This document shows positions 44,975 through 54,430 of a DNA stretch of 64,000 nt, one piece after another; the stretch's first letter is position 1, and each line of letters opens with the position of its first letter. Under the pieces are notes generated by a model. That model saw only the letters and a program-made list of their open reading frames with translations. It was not told where the DNA came from and did no database searches. The stretch is from positions 186,001 through 250,000 of the forward strand of contig JAHBZE010000001.1 of assembly GCA_019635585.1 (NCBI GenBank). The letters run 5' to 3'. The stretch comes from Xanthobacteraceae bacterium (GTDB taxonomy: Bacteria; Pseudomonadota; Alphaproteobacteria; Rhizobiales; Xanthobacteraceae). Both the position numbers and the translations under genes were made by a program.

Positions 44975-46468
44975 ATGAAGAAGCCCAAAAGCGCCGGGAG
45001 CCCATTCGGCTCGCTCGATCTTGTGATGCGAAGCGCCTGGTCGCGCTATGCGGCGGCAATCCCAATTGTCTCGCTCGCCTTCGCAATCCGTGCAGTGGTC
45101 CAGCCACTGGTCGGCAACGAGGCGCTGTTTCTCCTGTTCGTACCTGCCGTGCTCGCCGCCGGCACGATCGGGGGATTCGGCCCCGGCGTTGCCGCGACGG
45201 TTCTGAGCCTCATTGCCGGAAATATATTCTTTCTCGGCCAGCACGCGGACGAGCGAGAACTACTCTCGAACAGCATCAGCTTTTTTCTGTCGGGGCTCGC
45301 GATCGCAGCCTTCGGTGGCTGGATGTGGACCACCCGCATCGCCGCAGCCGCGCGCGAGGCACATCTGAATTCGATCCTCGATACCGTGCCGGATGCGATG
45401 ATCGTCATCGACACAGACGGGATCATCAGTTCCTTTAGTGCGGCCGCGGAGCGACTATTCGGCTACGAAGCAGCCGAGGTGCGCGGCAAAAACGTCAGCA
45501 TGCTGATGCCCACGCCGTATCGCGAGGCACATGACGGCTACATGTCCCGCTACATGCGGACTGGCGAGCGCCGCATCATCGGCATCGGTCGCGTCGTGGT
45601 CGGCGAGCGCAAAGATGGCTCGACATTTCCGATGGAGCTTGCAGTCGGTGAAATGATTTCGGGCCGTGAGCGCTTTTTTACAGGCTTCGTGCGCGATCTA
45701 ACCGAACGGCAGGAAACCGACGCACGGCTGCAGGAATTGCAGGCCGAACTCGTGCACATCTCACGTCTTTCGGCGATGGGCGAAATGGCATCGACTCTTG
45801 CCCACGAACTGAACCAGCCGCTCACAGCCATTGCAAACTACATGAAGGGATCGAGCCGCCTTGTCAGCGAAATTCAATCTGACCGCGCGCCGCTTCTGAA
45901 GTCGGCACTCGACAAGTCCGCCGAACAGGCGATCCGTGCCGGACAGATCATACGCAGGCTCCGCGATTTCGTCGCACGAGGCGAAAGCGAGCGCAGCGTC
46001 GACAGCCTCTCGAAAATTATCGAGGAAGCGAGCGCGCTCGCACTGGTCGGCGCGAAGGAATCCGGCATCCATGTTCGCATGACGCTTGACCCAGAAGGGG
46101 ATCTCGCGCTCGTCGACCGAATCCAGATTCAGCAGGTGCTGCTAAACTTGATCCGGAACGCGATCGACGCAATGAAGCAGAGCCCGCGCAAGGAACTTAC
46201 TATTGCGAAGCATGCGCCCGTCGAAGGCATGGTCGCCGTCAGCGTTTCGGATACCGGCACCGGCATCGATCCCGAAATTCGCGGCCAACTATTCCAACCT
46301 TTCATCACGACGAAAACCGACGGCATGGGCGTCGGCCTCTCGATTTCCCGCACAATCATCGATTCGCACGGCGGAAAACTCTGGGTGGACGACAATCCGC
46401 AGGGCGGCGCTACATTTCGCTTCAGCCTGCCGGTCGCAGCAAACATAAAGGCCGACGAAAATGCCTGA
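44975..46468 (+). CDS. fixL: Oxygen-sensor histidine kinase FixL
   Basis: A 497-residue kinase: about four N-terminal membrane spans, a haem PAS domain, then HisKA and HATPase. The PAS domain has the FixL fingerprint ([14 protein letters not shown]), with the proximal haem histidine near residue 186 and the IIGIGR arginine that gates oxygen. The phospho-acceptor His is near residue 277 ([13 protein letters not shown]). ATP-site motifs [15 protein letters not shown] and GMGVGLSI are present. Start ATG 44975 (a TTG at 44966 is possible); the ribosome site is weak. The stop overlaps fixJ by 8 bp. Confidence 0.93.
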   Translation: MKKPKSAGSPFGSLDLVMRSAWSRYAAAIPIVSLAFAIRAVVQPLVGNEALFLLFVPAVLAAGTIGGFGPGVAATVLSLIAGNIFFLGQHADERELLSNSISFFLSGLAIAAFGGWMWTTRIAAAAREAHLNSILDTVPDAMIVIDTDGIISSFSAAAERLFGYEAAEVRGKNVSMLMPTPYREAHDGYMSRYMRTGERRIIGIGRVVVGERKDGSTFPMELAVGEMISGRERFFTGFVRDLTERQETDARLQELQAELVHISRLSAMGEMASTLAHELNQPLTAIANYMKGSSRLVSEIQSDRAPLLKSALDKSAEQAIRAGQIIRRLRDFVARGESERSVDSLSKIIEEASALALVGAKESGIHVRMTLDPEGDLALVDRIQIQQVLLNLIRNAIDAMKQSPRKELTIAKHAPVEGMVAVSVSDTGTGIDPEIRGQLFQPFITTKTDGMGVGLSISRTIIDSHGGKLWVDDNPQGGATFRFSLPVAANIKADENA

Positions 46469-47072
46469 CAGCCCGACAATTCACGTCATCGACGACGACG
46501 AAGCGGCCCGCGACTCGCTGCAATTTCTACTCGAAACCGCTGGACTGCGGACGAAGACCTATGAAACTGCAACCGCATTCCTGAAACACCTGCCCGGTCC
46601 CGGCGCCGGTTGCATTATCACCGATGTGCGCATGCCTGGAATGACCGGGATCGAACTTCTGAAGACACTGAAGGGCCGCGCGTTCCCCTTACCCATCATT
46701 ATCATCACCGGTCACGGCGATATTCCGCTTGCGGTAGACGCCATGCGCGAGGGAGCTACCGACTTTCTTGAGAAGCCCTATAGCGACGATGCGCTTCTGG
46801 AATCGATCAAACGCGCCGTTGCTTCCGCGAAACCCTCGGCGGATATGGACAACGTCAAGGCCGAGATTCTGCTCCGGGTCGCAGAGCTTTCTGGCCGCGA
46901 AGCAGAAGTCATGACCGGCCTCGTCGCCGGGAAATCGAACAAGGTCATCGCTATCGAACTCGACATCAGTCCGCGTACCGTCGAAATCTATCGCGCCAAT
47001 GTCATGGCGAAGATGGGAGCCGACAGTCTTCCGGCACTCGTCAGAATGGCGATCACGGCAGGGCTACCCTGA
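46461..47072 (+). CDS. fixJ: Response regulator FixJ
   Basis: A 203-residue two-domain regulator. The receiver has the acidic triad (IDDDE), phospho-acceptor D55 ([11 protein letters not shown]) and the conserved Lys in LEKPYSD. The C-terminal LuxR-type helix-turn-helix has [20 protein letters not shown] followed by [12 protein letters not shown]. Phosphorylated by FixL at low oxygen, FixJ activates fixK in rhizobia; here fixK is divergent from fixL and lies 127 bp away. Confidence 0.95.
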   Translation: MPDSPTIHVIDDDEAARDSLQFLLETAGLRTKTYETATAFLKHLPGPGAGCIITDVRMPGMTGIELLKTLKGRAFPLPIIIITGHGDIPLAVDAMREGATDFLEKPYSDDALLESIKRAVASAKPSADMDNVKAEILLRVAELSGREAEVMTGLVAGKSNKVIAIELDISPRTVEIYRANVMAKMGADSLPALVRMAITAGLP

Positions 47073-47092
47073 AGTGCCGGACGCGAATGACC

Positions 47093-47106
47093 TTGCGCAA
47101 GATCAA
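47093..47106. promoter_or_regulatory. FixK/FNR-type box upstream of cydD
   Basis: TTGCGCAAGATCAA fits TTG(A/C)-N6-(G/T)CAA. It is centred only about 40 bp before the assigned cydD ATG, which is close for a site expected near -41; either the transcript has almost no leader or the true start is further in. Confidence 0.6.
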
Positions 47107-47139
47107 CGCGGCGAAACCCCGTCCGGCCAACAAGGCCAC

Positions 47140-48819
47140 ATGCCCAGTCGCCGAAAAGAAGGGAACCGAGCCAGAATAGCGCTTGACCGGTTGACCGGCG
47201 CGCAGCGCCGTACACTGAACCTAAGCGCATGGGCATCCGTCGCCGGTTCGCTGATATTGATTGCCGAACTCGGCTGTGTCGCGCTGGCGATCGCGGAGAT
47301 ACTTAATACTAGATCAGCGGCGGCGGCCTTTTCCTATCTGGCGGCTTTCCTTGTTCTCGCGTTGGCTCGGATCGCCATTGAAGGCGTTTCGACTACACTT
47401 GCGGCGAACGCCGCTGAGGAGATCAAGCTTCATGCCCGACGCGAACTGAGCGGCGCGATCGCGGAACTTTCACCAGTCGATCGCGTGCGGCCACTAGCCG
47501 GCGAAATCGCCAATCTGCTGACCAGCCACGTCGATGCGTTGGGGCCTTATCTGACGCGGTACCGCCCGTCCCGGCTACGCACCGCGGTGATCCCACCCGC
47601 GGTACTCATCATTACAGCCTATTTCTCATGGGTCGCAGCCGCGGTGCTGCTGGTGGCGGGACCGCTCATTCCAATCTTCATGGCGCTCATTGGCGCCGAA
47701 GCGCGCAGCGCGAGCGAGCGGCAGCTTCAGCAAATCGGAACCATGAACGCCGAACTTCTGGATCGTCTCCAGGGACTGACAACGCTTCGGCTGTTCGACG
47801 CGATACCGCGCGCTGCTGAAAGCCTGCTTCGCGAGGGACAGGAAATCCGCAAGCGAACCATGGCGGTGCTGCGTATTGCCTTTATCTCATCGGCAGTGCT
47901 CGAACTCTTTTCAGCGCTCGGCGTCGCATTTGCTGCGGTCTATATCGGCTTTAGCCTGCTTGGCTATTTTCAGTTCGGCGCTTACGGCGGGCTTTCGCTG
48001 ACCGGTGCACTTTTCGTGTTGATGATCGCTCCGGAATATTTCAGGCCGCTGCGCGACTTCGCCGCCGCGTACCACGATCAGGCGTCCGCGTTTGCGGCAT
48101 GCAACGAGATCGAAAAACTTCTGGATCAGTCCCGGCGACGCCTTCCCACGAGAAGCGCCGAAACTGTTCCACTCGTGCGACTTGAGCTTGACGAGGTTTC
48201 AGTAGCACTCGGCGACACGACAATTCTTCCGACATTCTCACTGCATATCGAGCGTGGGGAATGCATCGCCTTAGTCGGTCCAAGCGGTACCGGAAAGTCG
48301 ATGCTGCTCGCACTGATCGCCGGTCTGGTTGCGCCTGCGGGAGGCAGACTCTCGGTGAACGGACGCGATGATGTCTCCTGCACGATCGCGTGGCTCGGCC
48401 AAAAACCTGCATTCACGCAGGGCAGCGTCAAAGCCAATCTTTTGATGTCCCGCGTGCTCGCCGATCGCGACGGCTTCGACGCGGCGATCCGTACCGCGCA
48501 TGCTGAGGATATCATCGCGAAACTCGAACGCGGCTATGACGAAGTTCTGCGTGAGAACGCAGCGAACCTTTCCGGCGGAGAAGCCCAGCGCCTTGCGATT
48601 GCGCGCCTCGCGCTTTCGAAGGCCGATCTTATTCTTGCCGACGAGCCTACCGAGCATCTCGACGCGGATACTGCGGAAGCCGTTATCGACGGCCTCTTTT
48701 CGAGCGCGAAAGGCCGCACGTTGATCGTCGCAACTCACGACGCCCGGATCGTCGGACGCGCCGACCGCGCGATCGATGTACGGCATTTGCCAGGCAAGAG
48801 TTTCGGAGCGGCGGCATGA
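47140..48819 (+). CDS. cydD: Thiol ABC exporter subunit CydD
   Basis: A 559-residue half-transporter: six membrane spans over residues 30-310, then a nucleotide-binding domain with GPSGTGKS, LSGGEAQR and DEPTEHLD. CydDC exports cysteine/glutathione and is needed to assemble cytochrome bd. The ATG at 47140 is chosen because the region upstream is rich in Arg/Gln without family character. It precedes cydC with a 4-bp overlap and cydABX downstream, giving the classical bd assembly and structural set after fixLJ. Confidence 0.93.
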   Translation: MPSRRKEGNRARIALDRLTGAQRRTLNLSAWASVAGSLILIAELGCVALAIAEILNTRSAAAAFSYLAAFLVLALARIAIEGVSTTLAANAAEEIKLHARRELSGAIAELSPVDRVRPLAGEIANLLTSHVDALGPYLTRYRPSRLRTAVIPPAVLIITAYFSWVAAAVLLVAGPLIPIFMALIGAEARSASERQLQQIGTMNAELLDRLQGLTTLRLFDAIPRAAESLLREGQEIRKRTMAVLRIAFISSAVLELFSALGVAFAAVYIGFSLLGYFQFGAYGGLSLTGALFVLMIAPEYFRPLRDFAAAYHDQASAFAACNEIEKLLDQSRRRLPTRSAETVPLVRLELDEVSVALGDTTILPTFSLHIERGECIALVGPSGTGKSMLLALIAGLVAPAGGRLSVNGRDDVSCTIAWLGQKPAFTQGSVKANLLMSRVLADRDGFDAAIRTAHAEDIIAKLERGYDEVLRENAANLSGGEAQRLAIARLALSKADLILADEPTEHLDADTAEAVIDGLFSSAKGRTLIVATHDARIVGRADRAIDVRHLPGKSFGAAA

Positions 48820-50447
48820 AGTATGCGTTCCATTTCGTCGCGATGATGTGGCGCGAGCAGCGCCGTTGGATGCTTACCGGCGCGGCCGCGAGCTTTTTTG
48901 CCCTGCTCTCGGCCATTGCACTCCTCGCACTCTCGGGGTGGTTCATCACTGCCGCAGGTCTTGCCGGTCTCGCCGGGGCCGGTGCGACCTTCGACTTCTT
49001 CCGCCCGAGCGCAGGCATCCGCTTTCTCGCGCTGTTCAGGACCGCGACGCGATATGGCGAGCGGCTCGCAACCCATGACGCGACGCTACGTTTCTTCGCC
49101 TCCCTTCGTACCACACTCTTTACCTCGGTCGCGCATGCGGCGACGCACAGCCGCAAGCTGAGAAGCAGCGAACTGTTGCAGAGACTGACAGCCGACCTCG
49201 ACTCCATCGATACGCTCTATCTGCGTCTGCTGCTTCCCGCAGCGATCGCCGCCACACTGGCACTGGGCGGTGGCGCGTTGCTCGTCTTTATCTCACCGCC
49301 GGCTGCCCTTGCGATCCTCGCGGCGTTCGCCGCGAGCGCGATTGCGATCTTCGGCGGAGCGACGTTCGCCCGAAAAGCAGCGCAACGCATTGCGCTCGGA
49401 TCAGAAGCACTGCGTGTCAGGTCCATCGATCTCTCGCGGGCGCAGATCGATCTATTACTCTCTGGCGGGATCGCCTCGCAAAAACAAAGCATCGAGCGAG
49501 CAGCGAGCTATCTTTCGGACGCCGGAAAGCGGATCGGCCGGATCGAAGCCGTTACCGGCGCGGCGATTGCTATCGTAGGCGCCAGTCTCACCCTGGCCTT
49601 TCTCTTGCTCGGCGGTACCGCGTTTCAGGCGGGCACCATCGAGGGGCCGACCATGGCGATGCTAGTCATTGGTGGCTTCGCTGCGCTCGAAGTGTTCGGT
49701 CCTTTGCGCCGCGGCGGCATCGAGCTTGGCCGGATAGCTTTCTCGGGACGCAGGCTCGTTCGACTGGCAAGCGCCCGACCCGAACGTGATGAGCGGCTCT
49801 TTGTGCGGCACGGACTCGCGGTTGCTGCCGTCGCTGTTACTTATCGGTACGGGCAGCGAGCGAGTGCGCTGTTCCATCACTTTAACTTCGCAGCACGCCG
49901 AGGAGAGCGCATCGCACTCGTGGGGCGCAGCGGTTGTGGAAAATCGACCCTACTTTCGCTGATCGCGGGGCTGCTGCGACCGGAAAGCGGAAGCATCCTG
50001 ATAGGCGAATGCGAAGATAGTCGCCGCCACCCGCTCGGCTACCTTACGCAGGAAACCGAGCTTTTCGCCGGCTCCGTCGCCGAGAACCTCCGTGTCGCCG
50101 CCCCCTTGGCAACCGACGCAGAACTATGGCACGCGCTCGAAATCGCGGAATTGCACTGCAAGATCGAAACGCTTGAAGGCGGCCTCGCGTGGCAGCTCGG
50201 CGAGACCGGTAGTGGCTTTTCCGGCGGCGAGCGCCGCAGGCTGGCGATCGCTCGGCTCGTCCTGCGCAACCCATTGATCTGGCTTCTCGACGAGCCAACC
50301 GCCGGCATGGATGACCCCCTCGCGCGACGCGTACTGGACAACCTCTTCGCGCACGCGCCGGATGCGACTTTCGTGATCGCAGCACACCATCGGCGTGAGA
50401 TCGAGCGCGCTCACCGCGTCATCCACCTGTCCGGTCATAGCGCTTGA
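48816..50447 (+). CDS. cydC: Thiol ABC exporter subunit CydC
   Basis: A 543-residue half-transporter partnering CydD: membrane domain to about residue 320 and an ABC domain with GRSGCGKS, FSGGERRR and DEPTAGMD. It overlaps cydD as ATGA. Its TGA stop lies within the FixK-type box that precedes cydA, so the control site of the next operon is built into the end of this gene. Confidence 0.93.
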   Translation: MKYAFHFVAMMWREQRRWMLTGAAASFFALLSAIALLALSGWFITAAGLAGLAGAGATFDFFRPSAGIRFLALFRTATRYGERLATHDATLRFFASLRTTLFTSVAHAATHSRKLRSSELLQRLTADLDSIDTLYLRLLLPAAIAATLALGGGALLVFISPPAALAILAAFAASAIAIFGGATFARKAAQRIALGSEALRVRSIDLSRAQIDLLLSGGIASQKQSIERAASYLSDAGKRIGRIEAVTGAAIAIVGASLTLAFLLLGGTAFQAGTIEGPTMAMLVIGGFAALEVFGPLRRGGIELGRIAFSGRRLVRLASARPERDERLFVRHGLAVAAVAVTYRYGQRASALFHHFNFAARRGERIALVGRSGCGKSTLLSLIAGLLRPESGSILIGECEDSRRHPLGYLTQETELFAGSVAENLRVAAPLATDAELWHALEIAELHCKIETLEGGLAWQLGETGSGFSGGERRRLAIARLVLRNPLIWLLDEPTAGMDDPLARRVLDNLFAHAPDATFVIAAHHRREIERAHRVIHLSGHSA

Positions 50448-50457
50448 CGCAAATCAA
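50444..50457. promoter_or_regulatory. FixK/FNR-type box upstream of cydA
   Basis: TTGACGCAAATCAA is a very good match to the FixK consensus. It is centred about 80 bp before cydA and overlaps the last codons of cydC, giving cydABX its own oxygen-controlled promoter. Confidence 0.75.
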
Positions 50458-50530
50458 GGAGGTAACCAGCCTCTCCCGATAGGTATTCCAAACTGCCGAC
50501 TCGCATGCTCCGCAAGAAGGGACCTATTCC

Positions 50531-52108
50531 ATGGAAATCGACGTAGTCGCGCTATCGCGCCTGCAGTTCGCGCTGACTGCCATGTATCACTTCATTTTCG
50601 TTCCGCTGACACTCGGGCTTTCCATTCTGCTCGCGATCATGGAAACGACCTATGTCATGACCGGCCGCGCGATCTGGCGGCAGATGACGAAATTCTGGGG
50701 CACGCTGTTCGGCATCAATTTCGTGCTCGGTGTCGCCACCGGTCTGACCATGGAATTCCAGTTTGGCATGAACTGGAGCTACTACAGCCACTACGTCGGC
50801 GACATTTTCGGCGCGCCGCTCGCGATTGAAGGATTGATGGCGTTCTTTCTTGAGGCCACCTTCGTCGGCCTGTTCTTCTTCGGCTGGGACCGGCTCTCCA
50901 AGCTCCAGCATCTCGCCGCCACCTGGGCGGTCGCGCTCGGTACCAACCTCTCCGCACTATGGATTCTGATCGCGAACGGCTGGATGCAACACCCGGTCGG
51001 CGCCGCCTTCAATCCGCAAACGATGCGGATGGAAGTCACCAACTTCTACGAGGTGCTGTTCAACACCGTCGCACAAGCTAAATTCGTACACACCGTGTCC
51101 GCCGGCTATGTCGCGGCGTCGCTGTTCGTGCTCGGCGTCAGCGCTTGGTATCTCCTGAAAGGCCGCCACGTCGATCTCGCAAAACGCTCGATGGCGGTCG
51201 CAGCGAGCTTCGGCCTGCTCAGCTCGCTTAGTGTCGTCGTGCTTGGCGACGAGAGCGGCTACTCCGCAAGCGAACACCAGAAGATGAAACTTGCCGTTAT
51301 GGAAGGCATGTGGCGAACCGAAAAGGCGCCGGCGGGATTCGCTGTGTTCGGCATTCCCGACCAGGAGAAGCGTGAGACGCGCTACGCAATCCACGTTCCC
51401 TATGTGCTCGGGCTGATTGCGACACGTTCGCTGACGCAGGAAGTACCCGGCATCGAAAACCTCGTCGATCAGGCGAAGCTCGACATCGCCAAGGGCATCA
51501 AGGCATACGACGCCCTGATGACGATCCGCGCAGCGAAGGGACAGAACATCGCCGACGCGACAAAGAACGCGTTCGAGGATAACGGCCGCTATCTCGGCTA
51601 TGCCTATCTCCTGAAGCGCTATGTCGAGGATCCGCGCAAGGCGACGCCACAGATGATCGAGAAAGCGGCTTGGGACACGGTGCCGACGGTCTGGCCGATG
51701 TTCTGGTCGTTCCGCATCATGGTCGGGCTAGGCTTTTTCTTCATCTTGCTTACGGCGATCTTTTTCTATCTCGCCTCGACCGGCGGGCTCGAAAGACACC
51801 GCTGGCTCTTGCGTCTCGCGGTCTGGACGATTGCGCTGCCTTGGGTCGCGATCGAACTTGGCTGGTTCGTTGCCGAATATGGTCGGCAGCCTTGGGCCGT
51901 CGAAGGAGTGCTGCCCACCGCAATCGCGGTCTCCCATCTTGGAATTTGGGAAGTCGCGATCACGATGGCGGGCTTCGTCACTTTCTACACCGTGCTTCTT
52001 ATCATCGAGATGAAGCTGATGGTGAAGGCGATCAAGGCAGGCCCACAAACCGACATGGCCGCGGACGGGTCTGCGCGCGGCCGCATTCAAACCGTTCCCG
52101 CGGAGTAA
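50531..52108 (+). CDS. cydA: Cytochrome bd ubiquinol oxidase subunit I
   Basis: A 525-residue haem-bearing subunit of the high-affinity bd oxidase (E. coli 522). Haem-ligand histidine near the N-terminus is in TAMYHFIFVPLT, the second in QAKFVHTVSAGY, and the methionine ligand is in the PTVWPMFWSFRIMVG region. The quinol-binding Q-loop is long (includes GYSASEHQKMKLAVMEG), as in the E. coli type. It starts the cydABX unit, with a FixK-type box 80 bp upstream. Confidence 0.96.
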   Translation: MEIDVVALSRLQFALTAMYHFIFVPLTLGLSILLAIMETTYVMTGRAIWRQMTKFWGTLFGINFVLGVATGLTMEFQFGMNWSYYSHYVGDIFGAPLAIEGLMAFFLEATFVGLFFFGWDRLSKLQHLAATWAVALGTNLSALWILIANGWMQHPVGAAFNPQTMRMEVTNFYEVLFNTVAQAKFVHTVSAGYVAASLFVLGVSAWYLLKGRHVDLAKRSMAVAASFGLLSSLSVVVLGDESGYSASEHQKMKLAVMEGMWRTEKAPAGFAVFGIPDQEKRETRYAIHVPYVLGLIATRSLTQEVPGIENLVDQAKLDIAKGIKAYDALMTIRAAKGQNIADATKNAFEDNGRYLGYAYLLKRYVEDPRKATPQMIEKAAWDTVPTVWPMFWSFRIMVGLGFFFILLTAIFFYLASTGGLERHRWLLRLAVWTIALPWVAIELGWFVAEYGRQPWAVEGVLPTAIAVSHLGIWEVAITMAGFVTFYTVLLIIEMKLMVKAIKAGPQTDMAADGSARGRIQTVPAE

Positions 52109-52113
52109 GCAAT

Positions 52114-53268
52114 ATGATTTTATTTGAACTGATCGACTACGGCACGCTGAAAGTCATTTGGTGGGTGCTACTCGGTGTGCTCCTGATTGGGCTTGCCGTC
52201 ACCGACGGTTTCGACATGGGCGTTGCGACGCTCCTGCCCTTCGTCGCGAAAACCGACGTCGAACGCCGCGTCGCCATCAATACGATCGGCCCGGTCTGGG
52301 AAGGAAACCAAGTCTGGCTAATTCTTGGCGGCGGCGCGATCTTCGCGGCGTGGCCACCGCTCTATGCGGTCAGCTTCTCCGGTTTCTACCTTGCGATGTT
52401 TGTCGTGCTCGCCGCGCTGATCCTGCGGCCGGTTGGCTTCAAATACCGTTCGAAGCGGCCGGACACCAAATGGCGCCGCAACTGGGACATCGCGCTCTTC
52501 GTCGGCGGCTTCGTGCCGGCACTGATCTTCGGCGTCGCGGTCGGGAATGTCCTGCAGGGCGTACCGTTTCGACTCACCGAGGATTTGCGCCCAATCTACG
52601 AGGGCAGCTTCTTCGGCTTGCTCAACCCGTTCGCGTTGCTCTGTGGCCTGCTGAGCGTTGCGATGCTGGTAATGCATGGGGGTGCTTGGCTCGCGGTCAA
52701 GTCCGGTGGCATCGTCGCCGAGCGCGGACGCCGCTACGGTTCCTATGCGGCGCTGGCGTCGATCGCATTGTTCGCTCTGAACGGCGTCTTTCTCTGGCTA
52801 GCCGTGAAGGGCTATCGCATCGTCGATGGCGTTACTCCGAATATGCCGAGCAATCCGCTGCTGAAAACCGTGACCCGCGACGGCGCCTCCTGGTTTGCGA
52901 ACTATTCCACCTATCCGTGGATGACGATCGCACCCGCGCTCGGCTTCGCCGGTGCGGCAGGCGCCTTCATCGGCCTGCGCGGCAGAAGTGAATTAGTCAC
53001 CTTCCTGTTCAGCAAGCTCTCGGTATTCGGCATCATTTCGACCGTGGGTCTTAGTATGTTTCCTATCATTCTGCCGAGTTCGATCGATCCGAAATCGAGC
53101 CTGACGGTGTGGGATTCCGCTTCGAGCCACGCCACCCTCTTCAACATGCTGGTCGCGACCGTGATCTTCCTGCCAATCGTACTTGCCTATACCGCGTGGG
53201 TTTACCGCGTGCTGTGGGGCAAGGTCGATGAGCGGATGATCCAGCGCGAAGAGCACACCATGTACTGA
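52114..53268 (+). CDS. cydB: Cytochrome bd ubiquinol oxidase subunit II
   Basis: A 384-residue membrane subunit with eight or nine spans; the start MILFELIDYGTLKVIWWVLL and the motif LAVTDGFDMGVATLLPFV are family hallmarks. The ATG at 52114 lies 5 bp after the cydA stop with GGAG upstream. Followed 11 bp later by cydX. Confidence 0.95.
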   Translation: MILFELIDYGTLKVIWWVLLGVLLIGLAVTDGFDMGVATLLPFVAKTDVERRVAINTIGPVWEGNQVWLILGGGAIFAAWPPLYAVSFSGFYLAMFVVLAALILRPVGFKYRSKRPDTKWRRNWDIALFVGGFVPALIFGVAVGNVLQGVPFRLTEDLRPIYEGSFFGLLNPFALLCGLLSVAMLVMHGGAWLAVKSGGIVAERGRRYGSYAALASIALFALNGVFLWLAVKGYRIVDGVTPNMPSNPLLKTVTRDGASWFANYSTYPWMTIAPALGFAGAAGAFIGLRGRSELVTFLFSKLSVFGIISTVGLSMFPIILPSSIDPKSSLTVWDSASSHATLFNMLVATVIFLPIVLAYTAWVYRVLWGKVDERMIQREEHTMY

Positions 53269-53279
53269 CGGAGAAGATT

Positions 53280-53384
53280 ATGTGGTACTTTGCCTGGCTG
53301 CTCGGCATGCCTCTCGCCTGCACTTTTGCCGTGTTGAATGCGATGTGGTTCGAGATTCGCGAGGACGCGCGCAGGAAGTCCTGA
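53280..53384 (+). CDS. cydX: Cytochrome bd small subunit CydX
   Basis: A 34-residue protein in one membrane span, MWYFAWLLGMPLACTFAVLN, followed by AMWFEIREDARRK, the classic CydX/YbgT pattern (WYF-W-LG, then N-W-E). CydX stabilises the haem site of CydAB. It begins 11 bp after cydB with CGGAGA as ribosome site and is followed by a strong terminator. Confidence 0.93.
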   Translation: MWYFAWLLGMPLACTFAVLNAMWFEIREDARRKS

Positions 53385-53405
53385 CGTCCGTGTCTTTAAA
53401 GAAAT

Positions 53406-53442
53406 GGCCCGCCTTCGGAAATCCGAAGGCGGGCCTGTTTTT
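53406..53442 (+). terminator. Rho-independent terminator of cydABX
   Basis: GGCCCGCCTTCGG (53406-53418), AAAT loop, CCGAAGGCGGGCC (53423-53435), then TGTTTTT: a 13-bp perfect stem. The other side is also fairly T-rich in reverse, so it probably also ends the small convergent gene at 53464. Confidence 0.93.
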
Positions 53443-53463
53443 CGTCAAGCGCCTGAAATGCTA

Positions 53464-53571
53464 TCAGTCGCGGTAATTGCGGGTCTGGAAGTCGGCGTAG
53501 GCGAGACCGGCCGCGAAGACCAAGAACAACAGCCCAACGAACGCGACGACCACGATTACTTCAGCCGGCAT
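53464..53571 (-). CDS. 35-residue single-span membrane protein under a FixK-type box
   Basis: The minus strand encodes a short protein with MPAEVIVVVAFVGLLFLVFA, then AGLAYADFQTRNYRD: one membrane helix with a charged, aromatic tail. It has an excellent ribosome site (AGGAGGGAATC before the ATG at 53571) and a FixK-type box 56 bp upstream, and it converges on cydX across a shared terminator. I do not recognise a named family. Size and setting suggest an accessory subunit of a terminal oxidase or other low-oxygen membrane complex. Confidence 0.75.
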   Translation of the reverse strand: MPAEVIVVVAFVGLLFLVFAAGLAYADFQTRNYRD

Positions 53572-53620
53572 GATTCCCTCCTTGCTGAGGGCAATCATTC
53601 ATTCCAGCACCGGATAAACC

Positions 53621-53634
53621 TTGATCGGGGTCAA
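53621..53634. promoter_or_regulatory. FixK/FNR-type box upstream of the 35-residue protein gene
   Basis: TTGATCGGGGTCAA is a near-ideal FixK site. It lies between the end of the TauE/SafE gene and the start of the small gene, centred about 56 bp before the latter's ATG; no other gene start is in range. Confidence 0.7.
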
Positions 53635-53674
53635 AATGGACTACGTGTCGCGATTCCCGCTAGCGCGGCACGGA

Positions 53675-54430
53675 TCAGAACCAGTAACGCCAAGCGTAGA
53701 TCACGGTCATGAGAGTGCCGAGCGCAATCACGAGTGCCCGAACAACGCCGGCGGGCAGCACAGTGATCAGTTTACCTCCGACCAAACCTCCGGCGACCGC
53801 TCCTATAAGCATCACCAGCGTTTCCGGCCAACGAATAACTCCCTGCACAACAAAGATAGCGATGGTGACGAAACTGGTCGCCGTCGCCAATACGTTCTTC
53901 AGCGCGTTCGCGGTTCGGACGTCTTCTGTGCCCGTGGTGGTCAGCACCGCAAGCAGCATTACACCAAGCCCGGCGCCGAAATACCCGCCATAGGCGGTGA
54001 CAGGCAGCATCAGCACATAACGCGCTCGCGAGCCGTTAATGCCTGAGGAGCTCGTCAACGTAGCCTGCACCCGGCGACCAAAGGCGAACACCAGCGTGGC
54101 CAGCGCGATCAACGCCGGAACAAGAAGAACAAACAGCCTTTCAGGCGTCGTTAGGAGCAACACCGCTCCGGCCGCGCCACCGATAACCGCGCCCACGACG
54201 GCAATAGCGAAGCCCTTGTCGAGCGCAGGCAGACGACTGCGATCCGCGAGCGCCGCGAATAGATGCCCTGGCGTGACGGCAACGGCGTTTGAAGCATTCG
54301 CGACGACTGCCGGCAATCCCGCGGCGAGCATCGCCGGAAAGGTGATAAGGGTCGCGCCACCCGCAATTGCATTAACAACGCCACCGGCGACGCCCGCAAG
54401 AAACAACAGGACTGCAATTCCCAAATCCAT
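53675..54430 (-). CDS. TauE/SafE-family permease (sulfite/organosulfonate exporter type)
   Basis: A 251-residue membrane protein with about eight spans in two repeats. The family repeat motif appears as GGVVNAIAGGATLITFPAML near the N-terminus and as AVAGGLVGGKLITVLP near the C-terminus. TauE/SafE proteins move sulfite, sulfonates or sulfoacetate outward; the substrate here is not evident. Ribosome site is weak. It is transcribed away from the small membrane gene at 54.8 kb. Confidence 0.85.
   Translation of the reverse strand: MDLGIAVLLFLAGVAGGVVNAIAGGATLITFPAMLAAGLPAVVANASNAVAVTPGHLFAALADRSRLPALDKGFAIAVVGAVIGGAAGAVLLLTTPERLFVLLVPALIALATLVFAFGRRVQATLTSSSGINGSRARYVLMLPVTAYGGYFGAGLGVMLLAVLTTTGTEDVRTANALKNVLATATSFVTIAIFVVQGVIRWPETLVMLIGAVAGGLVGGKLITVLPAGVVRALVIALGTLMTVIYAWRYWF

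Noticed and set aside
47140-50447. CydDC as a drug or toxin exporter
   Set aside because: The two half-transporters are followed directly by cydABX and preceded by fixLJ, which fits the cytochrome bd assembly pair.
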